This document shows, in pieces, positions 1-7,666 of a stretch of 41,738 nt of DNA. Origin of the DNA: Acidobacteriota bacterium (GTDB lineage: Bacteria; Acidobacteriota; UBA4820; DSQY01); the NCBI GenBank assembly GCA_021813555.1, contig JAKAKG010000193.1:1-41738 (forward strand), read 5' to 3'. The position numbers were made by a program, and so were the translations under genes. The notes under the pieces were generated by a model, which was given only the letters and a program-made list of their open reading frames with translations, made no database searches and was not told where the DNA came from. The number at the start of each line of letters is the position of its first letter. The first letter of the stretch is position 1.

Positions 1-886
1 GCCGGCCGCCCTCCCGCACCTTGGGGCGGGCCAGGACCGTGAGGTCTTTCATCCGCTCGCTGACGAGGCGGCCGTAGTCGCACATCCAGGGGCCGTTCAC
101 CTTGGGGTTGTCCCGCGGCACGAGGCGGAGGACCTCGCCTTTATAGGTGTCCACCCGAACGCTGCACCCCCGGGAGCACTCCTGGCAGACGGAGTTGGTG
201 GAGGTGAGGAACCAGACCCTCTGCTTGAACCGGAATTCCCTGCTCGTAAGGGCGCCCACGGGGCAGACATCCACCGTGCACACGGAGTAGGGATTGTCCA
301 GCTGCTTCCCGGGGAACGTCTCCACCCGCGCATGGACGCCCCGTTCGGCGAGGGTCAGCTCTTCCGTCCGCGTGATCTCCTTGCAAAAGCGGATGCACCG
401 CGTGCACTTGATGCAGCGCTCCACGTCAAAGACGACGTGGGGCCCGATGTCCACCCGCTTGGGCGCGTGGACTTTTTCGAATTCCAGGCGGCTCGCGGGC
501 TCTCCGTAGGTGTAGGAGTATTCCTGGAGCTGGCACTCCCCCGCTTGGTCGCAGATGGGGCAGTCCAGGGGATGGTTCAGGAGGAGGAACTCCAGGACGC
601 CTTTCTGGGCCTTCTTGGTGACTTGGCTCTTGGTATCGACCACCATGTCGTACTTGCCGTCGATCTTCTTGTCGGGCGGCAACGAGGTGACCGCCGTGGA
701 GCAGGCCGTGAGGGGCTTGGGGACGCCCTTCACCTCCACCAGGCACATGCGGCACTGGCCCACGATGGAGAGAGCCGGGTGCCAGCAATAATAGGGGATG
801 TAAATCCCGTGCTTCAGCGCCAGCCGAAGGATGGTTTCCCCTTCAGGCGCTTCGATCTCCTTGTCGTCGATCCTGATCAGCGGCAT
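1..886 (-). CDS. nuoG: NADH-quinone oxidoreductase subunit G, N-terminal part (runs off the left edge)
   Basis: This is the iron-sulfur subunit of the peripheral arm of complex I, which passes electrons from NuoF towards quinone. About 295 residues are visible, starting at ATG 886 (MPLIRIDD). In order they show a ferredoxin-like [2Fe-2S] domain (YYCWHP, GQCRMC, TACST), a His/Cys cluster region (NHPLDCPICDQAGEC), two 4Fe-4S motifs (CIKCTRCIRFC and CTVDVCP), and the start of the molybdopterin-oxidoreductase-like domain. That last part has a CX2CX3CX27C motif (CQECSRGC then WMC), the signature of the extra N7 cluster seen in E. coli and Thermus. The C-terminal part lies outside the window. It is the last visible gene of nuoABCDEFG, 115 bp after nuoF. 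The identity is very secure. Confidence 0.96.
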   Translation of the reverse strand, partial: MPLIRIDDKEIEAPEGETILRLALKHGIYIPYYCWHPALSIVGQCRMCLVEVKGVPKPLTACSTAVTSLPPDKKIDGKYDMVVDTKSQVTKKAQKGVLEFLLLNHPLDCPICDQAGECQLQEYSYTYGEPASRLEFEKVHAPKRVDIGPHVVFDVERCIKCTRCIRFCKEITRTEELTLAERGVHARVETFPGKQLDNPYSVCTVDVCPVGALTSREFRFKQRVWFLTSTNSVCQECSRGCSVRVDTYKGEVLRLVPRDNPKVNGPWMCDYGRLVSERMKDLTVLARPKVREGGR

Positions 887-1001
887 GAAATCCTCAAAAG
901 AAAGCATCCACGGGGAGGACGCGAGGATGTGAGGCGTTTTCTTTTACTCACGGTTGTCTCCCCTCCCCTACCACCATACTCGCCGTTCGATCCCTTGGCG
1001 T

Positions 1002-2297
1002 CTAGACCGCCACGGTCATGTGGGTGTGGGCCATGGGGCAGCGGCCCTCCCGGATGTGCGCCTCGAATTCATCACGGAACTGCGTGGCGAAGGCGATGGC
1101 GGGCATGGCCGCCGCATCGCCCAGGGGGCAGATGGTGCGTCCCATGATGTTGTTGGAGACGTCCAAAATGAGATCCACGTCGCCCGGCTTGCCTCCCCCC
1201 TCCTCGATGCGCTGGAGGATGAGCTTCAGCCAGTGCGTTCCCTCGCGGCAAGGCGTGCACTGCCCGCATGACTCGTGGGCGTAGAACTGCATCAGGTTGA
1301 CCATGGCTTTCACCATGCACACCGTATCGTTCATGACGATGACGCCCGCGGATCCCACCATGGTCCCCACCTTTTTCAGGCCGTCAGGATCCATGGTCAC
1401 GTCGATCTGGTCCGCCCGCAGGACGGGCACGGAGGAGCCGCCGGGGATGACAGCCTTGAGAGGACGGTCGCCGAGGATACCCCCCGCGTGCTCGTAGATG
1501 AGCTCGCGCAGGTTCACGCCCGAGGGCAGTTCGTAGACGCCCGGACGCTTCACGTGTCCCGAGACTCCGTAGAGCCTGGGACCCGGGGCGCTGGGCGCGC
1601 CGATGGCCGCGTACCATGCCCCGCCGTTCTTGATGATCAGCGGAACGTTGGCGTAGGTCTCCACGTTGTTGATGTTGGAAGGCTGGCCGTAGACGCCGAA
1701 GCCCGCGGGAAACGGAGGCTTGAGCCGCGGCTCGCCGCGCTTGCCCTCCAGCGAGTTCATGAGGGCCGTCTCCTCGCCGCAGATGTAGGCACCGGCGCCG
1801 CGCGACACATAGACGTCGAAGCTGAAACCGGAGCCCAGAATATTCTTGCCCAGGAATCCCCGCTCGTAGGCCTGATCCACGGCCCGCTGGAAGATGCGGA
1901 AACCCTGGGGCATCTCGCCCCGGATGTAGAAGAACGCGCCGGCGGCCTGAGTGGCGAAGCCGGCGAGGATCATACCTTCGAGGATCGCGTGGGGGTCGTT
2001 CTCGATGAGGAGCCGGTCCTTGAAGGTCCCCGGTTCGCTCTCGTCGGCGTTGCAGACGAGGTATTTGACCCGGTCCTTGCCTTTGGGAAGGAAGGACCAC
2101 TTGAGGCCCGCCGGGAAGCCCGCGCCGCCGCGTCCTTTGAGATTGCTCGCCTTGACCTCGCCCAGGACCTGCTCGGGGCTCATCTTGTGGAGGGCGGTCA
2201 TGAGCGGCTCATAGCCGCCCGAGGCCATGTATGAGTCCACGTTGGTGGAGTTGGCCTTCCCCACGTTTCTCGTCAGGAGCTTGAGGACCTCAGCCAT
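1002..2297 (-). CDS. nuoF: NADH-quinone oxidoreductase subunit F (NADH- and FMN-binding)
   Basis: NuoF oxidises NADH through FMN and passes electrons to the N3 [4Fe-4S] cluster at the tip of complex I. The 431-residue protein has the NADH/FMN-binding stretch (LKGRGGAGFPAGLKW), the flavin-site segment (CNADESEPGTFKDR) and the C-terminal cluster ligands (ESCGQCTPCREGT with a later TICPLGD). Its length is normal. I chose ATG 2297 (MAEVLK) because the longer open frame upstream is low-value sequence that runs through an intergenic inverted repeat. It follows nuoE after 138 bp, an unusually wide gap inside a nuo operon, and that gap is filled by the 9-nt-unit repeat described separately. Confidence 0.97.
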   Translation of the reverse strand: MAEVLKLLTRNVGKANSTNVDSYMASGGYEPLMTALHKMSPEQVLGEVKASNLKGRGGAGFPAGLKWSFLPKGKDRVKYLVCNADESEPGTFKDRLLIENDPHAILEGMILAGFATQAAGAFFYIRGEMPQGFRIFQRAVDQAYERGFLGKNILGSGFSFDVYVSRGAGAYICGEETALMNSLEGKRGEPRLKPPFPAGFGVYGQPSNINNVETYANVPLIIKNGGAWYAAIGAPSAPGPRLYGVSGHVKRPGVYELPSGVNLRELIYEHAGGILGDRPLKAVIPGGSSVPVLRADQIDVTMDPDGLKKVGTMVGSAGVIVMNDTVCMVKAMVNLMQFYAHESCGQCTPCREGTHWLKLILQRIEEGGGKPGDVDLILDVSNNIMGRTICPLGDAAAMPAIAFATQFRDEFEAHIREGRCPMAHTHMTVAV

Positions 2298-2324
2298 GGC
2301 ACCATCCCAAGAGATTAAACACTG

Positions 2325-2409
2325 AACCGCCAAGGCGCAAAGGGCGCAAAGGTCTTTCTCTGAAAGAATAAATCTCTTCATTCTTGGCGTTCTTGGCGTC
2401 TTTGCGGTT
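2325..2409. repeat. Imperfect inverted repeat made of 9-nt units, between nuoE and nuoF
   Basis: Each arm starts with AACCGC and continues with 9-nt units of the form (C/A)AAG-R-(G/A)CGC. The left arm (2325-2352) reads CAAGGCGCAAAGGGCGC, and the right arm (2383-2409) on the other strand reads AAAGACGCCAAGAACGCC. The two arms can pair over about 25 bases in RNA, with an AT-richer loop between them. It sits inside the nuo operon, so it would be transcribed between nuoE and nuoF, where it could act as an RNA stability element or an attenuator. Similar AACCGCAAAGACGCCAAG-type sequences are familiar intergenic repeats in many bacteria. That comparison is from memory and was not searched. Confidence 0.7.
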
Positions 2410-2435
2410 AAATTGTGGCCCTTTCATTGTCTTCG

Positions 2436-2927
2436 TCATTCCAACTCGCCAAGGATCCGGTCCGCGTCGGCGGGAGTCACGTGCCGGTGGAGGGTCTCGT
2501 TGACCATGAGGGCCGGTCCGCCGTCACAGCAGGCGATGCACTCGACGGTGATCAGGGTGAAGCGCCCGTCGCCCGAGGTCTGGCCGGGCTTAAGGGCGAG
2601 CTTGGCCTGAAGGTGCTCCAGGAGGATTTCTGACCCGGCGAGCATGCAGGGCAACGTCTTACACACCTGGAGAAGGTACCGGCCGAGCTGCTTCTCGCTG
2701 TACATCTCGTAGAAAGTCACCACGCCCCGAACGTGGGCGGGGGCCATGCCGAGCCTTTCGGCGATAAAGGCCTGGAACTCCACGGGAACGTGGCGGAGCT
2801 CGGCTTGGCACAGATGAAGCGCGGGCAGGAGGGCGGTGCGCGGTTCGGGGTAGGACTTGGCCAGGTCTTCCACCTTGGCCAGGAATTCGGAGTTCGCAAG
2901 CATCTCGGACACGTTCGCGTAGCTCAC
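2436..2927 (-). CDS. nuoE: NADH-quinone oxidoreductase subunit E ([2Fe-2S], thioredoxin-like)
   Basis: NuoE carries the off-pathway [2Fe-2S] cluster N1a next to NuoF. The 163-residue protein has the expected helical N-terminal half (YPEPRTALLPALHLCQ, VVTFYEMY) and the thioredoxin-like half with ligands CKTLPC and CIACC (CX4C and CX3C-type pairs). The start is taken as GTG 2927, whose bases overlap the nuoD stop (GTGA), with GGAGAGG a few bases upstream inside nuoD. An ATG eight codons later is possible, but the Shine-Dalgarno favours GTG. The four-base overlap implies translational coupling to nuoD. Confidence 0.95.
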   Translation of the reverse strand: MSYANVSEMLANSEFLAKVEDLAKSYPEPRTALLPALHLCQAELRHVPVEFQAFIAERLGMAPAHVRGVVTFYEMYSEKQLGRYLLQVCKTLPCMLAGSEILLEHLQAKLALKPGQTSGDGRFTLITVECIACCDGGPALMVNETLHRHVTPADADRILGELE

Positions 2928-4144
2928 CGGTCCACCTCTCCGAGCACGGGATCGAGCGAGGCGACGGTGGCCACCACGTCCGCCACCATCTGGCCCTCCA
3001 CCATCACGGGGAGCGCCTGCAGGTTCACGAAGCAGGGGCTCCGGAAGTGGCATCGGTGCGCCACGTTGGTGCCGGAACCCACGAGGTAGAAGCCCAGCTC
3101 TCCCTTGGTCGCCTCGATGGAGAAGTAGATCTCCTTGCCCCGTTCGGTCTTGGGACCCTCGGTGGCCACGATGAACTGGTGGATGAGCTCCTCCATTTTG
3201 GTGAGGACCCGGTCCTTCCGGGGCAGAAAAACCTTTTGAGATGCCGGATCGGTGGGGAAGAGCGGGCCCGAGGGGTCGTACTCCTTGAGCGCCTGCTCCA
3301 CGATGCGGATGCTCTGGCGCATCTCTTCCATGCGGACGAGGTACCGGTCGTAACAGTCGCCGTGCTCGCCCACCGGGATCTCGAAGTCGTACCGGTCGTA
3401 GCCGAGGTAGGGGTAGGCCTTGCGGATGTCCCACTCGACCCCTGCCGCGCGGAGGTTGGGCCCGCTCAGCCCCAGGTCGATGGCGTCCTCCGCGGAGATG
3501 GGCCCCACGTTCTGGTTCCGGTCGCACCAGATTTTGTTCCGGGTGAGGAGCTTGTCGACCTCGCTGATGGCGTCCTTCGTGAGGTCCATGACCTTGAGGA
3601 TGTCCCGCTCGATCCCCGCTTCCCAGTCCCGGGCGAGCCCGCCGATGCGGCCGTAGGAGACCGTGAACCTCGCGCCGGACATGCGCTCGAAGAGGTCCAT
3701 GATGCGCTCGCGGCCCGTGAACGCGTAGAAATAGACGGTTCCCGCGCCGATGTCCAAGCCCGCGGTGGCAAGCCAGAGGAGGTGGCTCGACAGGCGCCCC
3801 AGCTCCATGCAGACCACGCGCATGACGCGGCATTTCTCGGTGATCTGGAAGTCCACCAGCTTCTCGACGGCCATGGCCAGGCCCAGGTTGTTCACGACGG
3901 GTGCGAGGTAGTCCATCCGGTCGGTGTAGGGGATGGCCTGGTGGAGGGTCATGGTCTCGCAGATTTTCTCGATGCCTCGGTGAAGGTAGCCCACGTCGGG
4001 CCTGGCCGACACGACGACCTCGCCGTCCAGGGTCAACACGATGCGGAGCACCCCGTGGGTCGCCGGGTGTTGGGGGCCCATGTTGACGGTCACCAGCTCG
4101 GTGTTGAGGCCGAGGCGCTCGCGGTCCACGGTGGTGCGGTTCAA
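2924..4144 (-). CDS. nuoD: NADH-quinone oxidoreductase subunit D
   Basis: This is the 49-kDa-type subunit that forms the quinone-binding cavity with NuoB, and it is related to [NiFe]-hydrogenase large subunits. The 406-residue product has the family hallmarks MGPQHPATHGVLR, LHRGIEK, the YTDRMDY segment and the conserved C-terminal end GEVDR. I start it at TTG 4144 (leading into NRTTVDRERLG) because GGAGG lies 6-7 bases upstream. The open frame extends about nine codons further, but without a comparable signal. It is separate from nuoC, not fused as in E. coli. The nuoC-nuoD gap of 121 bp holds a 7-nt-period repeat that ends just before the Shine-Dalgarno. Confidence 0.95.
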   Translation of the reverse strand: MNRTTVDRERLGLNTELVTVNMGPQHPATHGVLRIVLTLDGEVVVSARPDVGYLHRGIEKICETMTLHQAIPYTDRMDYLAPVVNNLGLAMAVEKLVDFQITEKCRVMRVVCMELGRLSSHLLWLATAGLDIGAGTVYFYAFTGRERIMDLFERMSGARFTVSYGRIGGLARDWEAGIERDILKVMDLTKDAISEVDKLLTRNKIWCDRNQNVGPISAEDAIDLGLSGPNLRAAGVEWDIRKAYPYLGYDRYDFEIPVGEHGDCYDRYLVRMEEMRQSIRIVEQALKEYDPSGPLFPTDPASQKVFLPRKDRVLTKMEELIHQFIVATEGPKTERGKEIYFSIEATKGELGFYLVGSGTNVAHRCHFRSPCFVNLQALPVMVEGQMVADVVATVASLDPVLGEVDR

Positions 4145-4170
4145 GAGACGCCTCCGGGGGTGCAGAAGCA

Positions 4171-4250
4171 ATTGCGAAGTTCGAAGTGCGAAGTGCGAAT
4201 TGCGAAGTGGCAGGAGACAATTACTCCATTCGAAATTCGAAATTCGAAAT
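4171..4250. repeat. 7-nt-period array between nuoC and nuoD (TTCGAAN/TTGCGAA theme)
   Basis: Two adjacent blocks have an exact 7-nt period. At 4171-4210 the plus strand reads attgcga agttcga agtgcga agtgcga attgcga agtgg. At 4228-4250 it reads attcgaa three times in a row. TTCGAA is itself a palindrome, so the array looks similar on both strands. A 17-bp unrelated spacer (caggagacaattactcc) separates the blocks. It lies inside the nuo operon, after the nuoC stop and just before the nuoD Shine-Dalgarno. It is one member of the heptad-array family found through this window. Confidence 0.85.
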
Positions 4251-4265
4251 CACCCATTCTCGTTC

Positions 4266-4751
4266 TCACGGCTGGGACTCCTCCGGCGGCAGATAGTTCC
4301 GCCACTCGTCGTCTCCCTCCATAGGGTACTCCTTGCGGAGCGGGTGCCCCTCGAAATCCTCCGGCAGCATGATGCGCCGGAGGTCGGGGTGCCCCATGAA
4401 CATGATGCCCATGAGGTCGTACACCTCGCGCTCCAGCCAGTTGGCCGTGCGCCAGAGGTCGGCGACCGTTTCGATGGAGGGATCCTCCACGGGAAGCGCG
4501 GCGCGGACACGGACCTGCTCGCGGGTGGAGAGGTTCCTGATCTGGTAGACCACGTCGATGCGCCCCTCGTCGGGCCAGTGGGCGCAGGAGACGTCCACAA
4601 GGTAGTTGAACCCGCGCTCCGCCTTCATGAAGCGCAGGATCGCCTTGGCTTGGGCAGCCTCCACCACGAGGGTGGTCTCCCCGGGGGTCACGACGACCTC
4701 CTTGAGGGCATCGGGGAAGCGGTCTCGGATGTCGTTCGTCAGGTCGGCCAT
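4266..4751 (-). CDS. nuoC: NADH-quinone oxidoreductase subunit C
   Basis: NuoC is the 30-kDa-type subunit of the peripheral arm, which packs against NuoD and NuoB. The 161-residue protein contains the conserved stretch TANWLEREVYDLMGIMF followed by HPDLRRIMLPEDFEGHPLRK, diagnostic for this family. The N-terminal half (FNYLVDVSCAHWPDEGRIDVVY) is also typical. It starts at ATG 4751, 28 bp after the nuoB stop. Length and order are normal. The C terminus ends in a short polar tail (PPEESQP). Confidence 0.97.
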   Translation of the reverse strand: MADLTNDIRDRFPDALKEVVVTPGETTLVVEAAQAKAILRFMKAERGFNYLVDVSCAHWPDEGRIDVVYQIRNLSTREQVRVRAALPVEDPSIETVADLWRTANWLEREVYDLMGIMFMGHPDLRRIMLPEDFEGHPLRKEYPMEGDDEWRNYLPPEESQP

Positions 4752-4779
4752 GCGTCTTTTCGCTTCCCCGCGGTCTTGA

Positions 4780-5442
4780 TCAGCCGCCGTAGTAGCCCTT
4801 GCGCCAGGTCGGCGTGTCCTTGTCGTCCGGATTGCCTTCGAGCTGCTTCACGCCGGGATCCAGGACGGGGAGCGCGCCGTACTTCGGGTCGCGTCCGCGA
4901 TAGTGTCCGCTGCGGCGGCGCTCTCCGGCGGGCCGCCACTTCTCCTTCATGACGCGCTCCTGGATTTTCATGACGGCGTAAATGAGCGCCTCGGGCCTCG
5001 GCGGACAGCCCGGCACGTAGACGTCCACCGGGATGATGTGGTCGATGCCCTGGACCACGCTGTAGCTGTTGAACATGCCGCCGGTGGTCGTGCAGACTCC
5101 CATGGCGATGACCCACTTGGGTTCAGGCATCTGGTCGTAGATGCGCCGTGCCGCCGAGGCCATCTTTTTCGTGAGCGTGCCCGCGACGATCATGAGGTCG
5201 CACTGGCGGGGGGTGAAGCGCATGGCCTCCGCGCCGAAGCGGGCCAGGTCGTACCGGCTCGCCGCCACGGCCATCATTTCGATGGCGCAACAGGAGAGCC
5301 CGAAGGGCATGGGCCACAGGCTGTATTTGCGGGCCAGGTCCACGACCTTGGACAGGGTGCCCAAAACGACGCCGTCTTTGAGAAGCGCCAGGTCGTCTTG
5401 AGTCCGTGTATCAAGCGCGAGAGTTTCCGTATCTACTCCCAT
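4780..5442 (-). CDS. nuoB: NADH-quinone oxidoreductase subunit B (N2 cluster)
   Basis: NuoB holds cluster N2, the [4Fe-4S] centre that hands electrons to quinone. The 220-residue protein shows the tandem-cysteine motif ([11 protein letters not shown]), the downstream ligand region ([14 protein letters not shown]) and the last ligand ([11 protein letters not shown]). The C-terminal tail of about 50 charged residues ([16 protein letters not shown]) is longer than in E. coli but ordinary for the bacterial family. The start at ATG 5442 overlaps the end of nuoA by 10 bp. Confidence 0.97.
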   Translation of the reverse strand: MGVDTETLALDTRTQDDLALLKDGVVLGTLSKVVDLARKYSLWPMPFGLSCCAIEMMAVAASRYDLARFGAEAMRFTPRQCDLMIVAGTLTKKMASAARRIYDQMPEPKWVIAMGVCTTTGGMFNSYSVVQGIDHIIPVDVYVPGCPPRPEALIYAVMKIQERVMKEKWRPAGERRRSGHYRGRDPKYGALPVLDPGVKQLEGNPDDKDTPTWRKGYYGG

Positions 5443-5804
5443 CGCAAAGCGCCTTTCTTGAGGGCGTACACGTAGCCCACGAGGAGGATCGCCAGGAAGA
5501 GGAGCAGTTCGCCGTACACGAAGAGCCCCCAGCCCGCGGCCACCCGCTCGCGGTATACGGCCGCCACCGGGAACAGGAAGAGGGTTTCCACATCAAACAG
5601 GAGGAAAAGAAGAGCCACCACGTAATACCGAACCGAAACGCGCCTGAAGGGCTCGTCCATGGGGTCCAAGCCGCATTCATAGGGCGTCAGCAGAGTCCTG
5701 GAGCGGCGCACGTAGCCCAGGAGCCACGAAGCCACCGCCAGCCCGACGGCGATGCACATCGCCACCGCAACCATGATCAGGATCGGCAGATATGCGCTCT
5801 GCAT
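5433..5804 (-). CDS. nuoA: NADH-quinone oxidoreductase subunit A
   Basis: NuoA is a small membrane subunit at the junction of the two arms of complex I. The 123-residue protein has three predicted membrane helices (about 6-30, 60-85 and 92-115) and the conserved loop [20 protein letters not shown] between the first two, which carries the family cysteine. The acidic residues [12 protein letters not shown] in helix 2 are also typical. It is the first gene of the operon, with a sigma-70-like promoter about 60-90 bp upstream. Confidence 0.96.
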   Translation of the reverse strand: MQSAYLPILIMVAVAMCIAVGLAVASWLLGYVRRSRTLLTPYECGLDPMDEPFRRVSVRYYVVALLFLLFDVETLFLFPVAAVYRERVAAGWGLFVYGELLLFLAILLVGYVYALKKGALRWE

Positions 5805-5864
5805 CCAGACCCCCTTCGATGAAGCTGTGTTGTGACACCCTGACCGGGCGAAAGTCAGGCGAGG

Positions 5865-5893
5865 AGCCTAACACAGCCCTATAGACGTGTCAA
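5865..5893 (-). promoter_or_regulatory. Promoter of the nuo operon
   Basis: On the minus strand a perfect -35 (TTGACA, 5888-5893) is followed after exactly 17 bp by TAGGCT (5865-5870), which matches the -10 consensus at three of six positions including its first two bases and final T. Transcription would start near 5858 and leave a leader of about 55 bases before nuoA. The radical SAM gene upstream ends at 6022, so the promoter lies in the free gap. Confidence 0.6.
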
Positions 5894-6021
5894 CACGAGC
5901 TCAAGGCCCGTATTCCATGGCTTTGGGGATATTGCACCTCTCCCTCGGGAGCGGTGGCCTCACATCACTGAGAGTCTGCGCGATTTGCCCCACTATACGA
6001 GACTCTTCGCCGTGGAGCCGA

Positions 6022-7641
6022 CTATTCCAGGAAGCCCTCGCTGACGTACTGGCCGCCTCGCTGCTTGAGCCACACGTCCTTGGGCACGCTGAACTCGCGC
6101 TCCACCTCGTCCCGGAATACGTGGCCCGAATTGTAGGTGCAGAAGGGGTAGATGCGGCCCCGGGGCGTGCTGTAGTGGATGGTGCAATTCTTGACCCGGC
6201 TCACCTGGTAGTTGTAGGCATCCATGAAGTGCATGGAGGCCACGAGGAGAAGACGCCACTCGTAGCGCCGCTTCTTGGCGATGCCCATGAGGCGCTTCCC
6301 CGAAATGGCATCCACGGTCTTAGCCATTTGGAGGAAGTTGAGGCCCGGCGGTGCCTTATCTGGGCGGTAGGTCTTCATCAGGATGTTGAAGATCTGGGCG
6401 GTGGTGTACAGGCGCGAGGGCCTTCGGCGGGTCTTGCGGCCCAGTTCGTCCATAAGCAGGAGGGCCCGGTCGATGTCGAACACCTCATTGAGAGGGGCCG
6501 TGGCTCCCGTGCGCTGGTTCACCAGGAGATAGGCCGATACGCCGCAGCCGGGATGGGCGCTGCAGTGCATGGGGAGGAATCCGTTGGCGTCTGCGCCCAA
6601 GACGTTCTCCGCCACCCTCGTGAAGGGCACGGTGATGCTGAAGGGATACCAGTCCCGCTCCGCCTTGAGCAGGCCCGTCTGGCGCTCGATATCCAGGGCC
6701 ACGTCGGCGCTGGTGTAGCGCCGGGCCAGGCGTTCCGCCTGGTCGATGCGCCCCGTGAAGGAGACGGGCTGGGGAGCCACGCCCACGATGACGTCCATGT
6801 GGGCGAGGGCGAATTTCAGGATGTCACCCAGCTGGTGGTCGTTCACCCCTTTGATGAGCGTGGGGACGAGGGTCACGCGAATCCCCGCTCGGCGGAAGGC
6901 CTCCAGCGCCTTGAGCTTGATCTCGTAGAGGCCCTTGACGCCGCGGGTGACTCGGTGGACCTCGTCGTCCACCCCGTCGAACTGGAGGTAGGCGGCGTTG
7001 AGGCCCGCCTCCGCGGCCTTCTCGGCGAAACCCTCCTCTTGGGCGAAGCGGATGCCGTTGGTGGCCGCCTGGATCATCTTGACGCCTCTGGACTTGGCCA
7101 GGCGGCAGGCCTCGATGAAGTGGGGGGAGAGGGTCGGCTCCCCGCCGGAGAACTGGATCGCCTGCATGCGGCGCGGCCTCATGGCGAGGGCTTGGTCAAT
7201 CATGGCCTCGATCTGGGCCAGGCTCGGCTCGTACACGTAAGGCTGCACGTTGGCGTTGGCAAAACAGTAAGGGCAGCGCAGGTTGCAGCGGTTGGTCAGG
7301 TCCAGGTTGGTGAGGGCCGCGTGGGACCGGTGGCCCGCACAGAGCCCGCAGCCGTGGGGACACGAGCCGGAATCTGGCTCCATGGGATTCTCGAAGTCCA
7401 CCGACCCGTCCACGGCGTAGCGCTCCATTCTCAGAAAGACCGCCGAGTTGGACGAGACGATGTCTTCGAAAGGGCCGTGCTGCGGACACGTCTTGCGCAT
7501 GACGACCTTGCCGCCCTCCTCCGCGAGGTCCGCGGAAATGACGGCCAGGCATTCGGGACAAAGGGAGTCTTCCTTTCGAGGGAGCCCCAACGGCACCTCG
7601 GGAGCCTGATCCGCAAGCAAGGGTTTGTGCCTGGTGGTCAT
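6022..7641 (-). CDS. tes: Radical SAM protein of the tetraether lipid synthase (Tes/MJ0619) family
   Basis: The 539-residue protein matches the Tes/MJ0619 radical SAM family, which in archaea joins two lipid chains tail to tail to build membrane-spanning tetraethers. The cysteine plan fits: an N-terminal rubredoxin-like pair CPEC (28-31) with a later CPQHG (52), a second cluster motif CPHGCGLC (94-101), the SAM-cluster motif CNLRCPYC (CX3CX2C, 119-126), SGGEPT (165-170), and C-terminal cysteines near 360, 366, 486 and 501. Family-typical stretches are RCNLRCPYCFANANV, AYLQFDGVDDEV, VPTLIKGVNDHQ and QPVSFTGRID. The start is ATG 7641. It lies 25 bp after a PHP phosphoesterase gene, probably co-transcribed. 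Substrate and product in this bacterium are inferred; an older role proposed for MJ0619 was pterin methylation. Confidence 0.8.
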   Translation of the reverse strand: MTTRHKPLLADQAPEVPLGLPRKEDSLCPECLAVISADLAEEGGKVVMRKTCPQHGPFEDIVSSNSAVFLRMERYAVDGSVDFENPMEPDSGSCPHGCGLCAGHRSHAALTNLDLTNRCNLRCPYCFANANVQPYVYEPSLAQIEAMIDQALAMRPRRMQAIQFSGGEPTLSPHFIEACRLAKSRGVKMIQAATNGIRFAQEEGFAEKAAEAGLNAAYLQFDGVDDEVHRVTRGVKGLYEIKLKALEAFRRAGIRVTLVPTLIKGVNDHQLGDILKFALAHMDVIVGVAPQPVSFTGRIDQAERLARRYTSADVALDIERQTGLLKAERDWYPFSITVPFTRVAENVLGADANGFLPMHCSAHPGCGVSAYLLVNQRTGATAPLNEVFDIDRALLLMDELGRKTRRRPSRLYTTAQIFNILMKTYRPDKAPPGLNFLQMAKTVDAISGKRLMGIAKKRRYEWRLLLVASMHFMDAYNYQVSRVKNCTIHYSTPRGRIYPFCTYNSGHVFRDEVEREFSVPKDVWLKQRGGQYVSEGFLE

Positions 7642-7666
7642 GGCGTATCCTCCAACAAGGGATCGG

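Noticed and set aside
2436-4220. Single 594-codon frame spanning nuoD and nuoE
   Set aside because: The first two thirds are the wrong frame of nuoD; only the last 163 codons (NuoE) are real, so this is not a fusion.
6022-7641. Acquisition of the Tes-like gene by recent transfer
   Set aside because: Base composition and codon use look like the neighbours, and no mobile element flanks it; an older transfer cannot be judged from this window.
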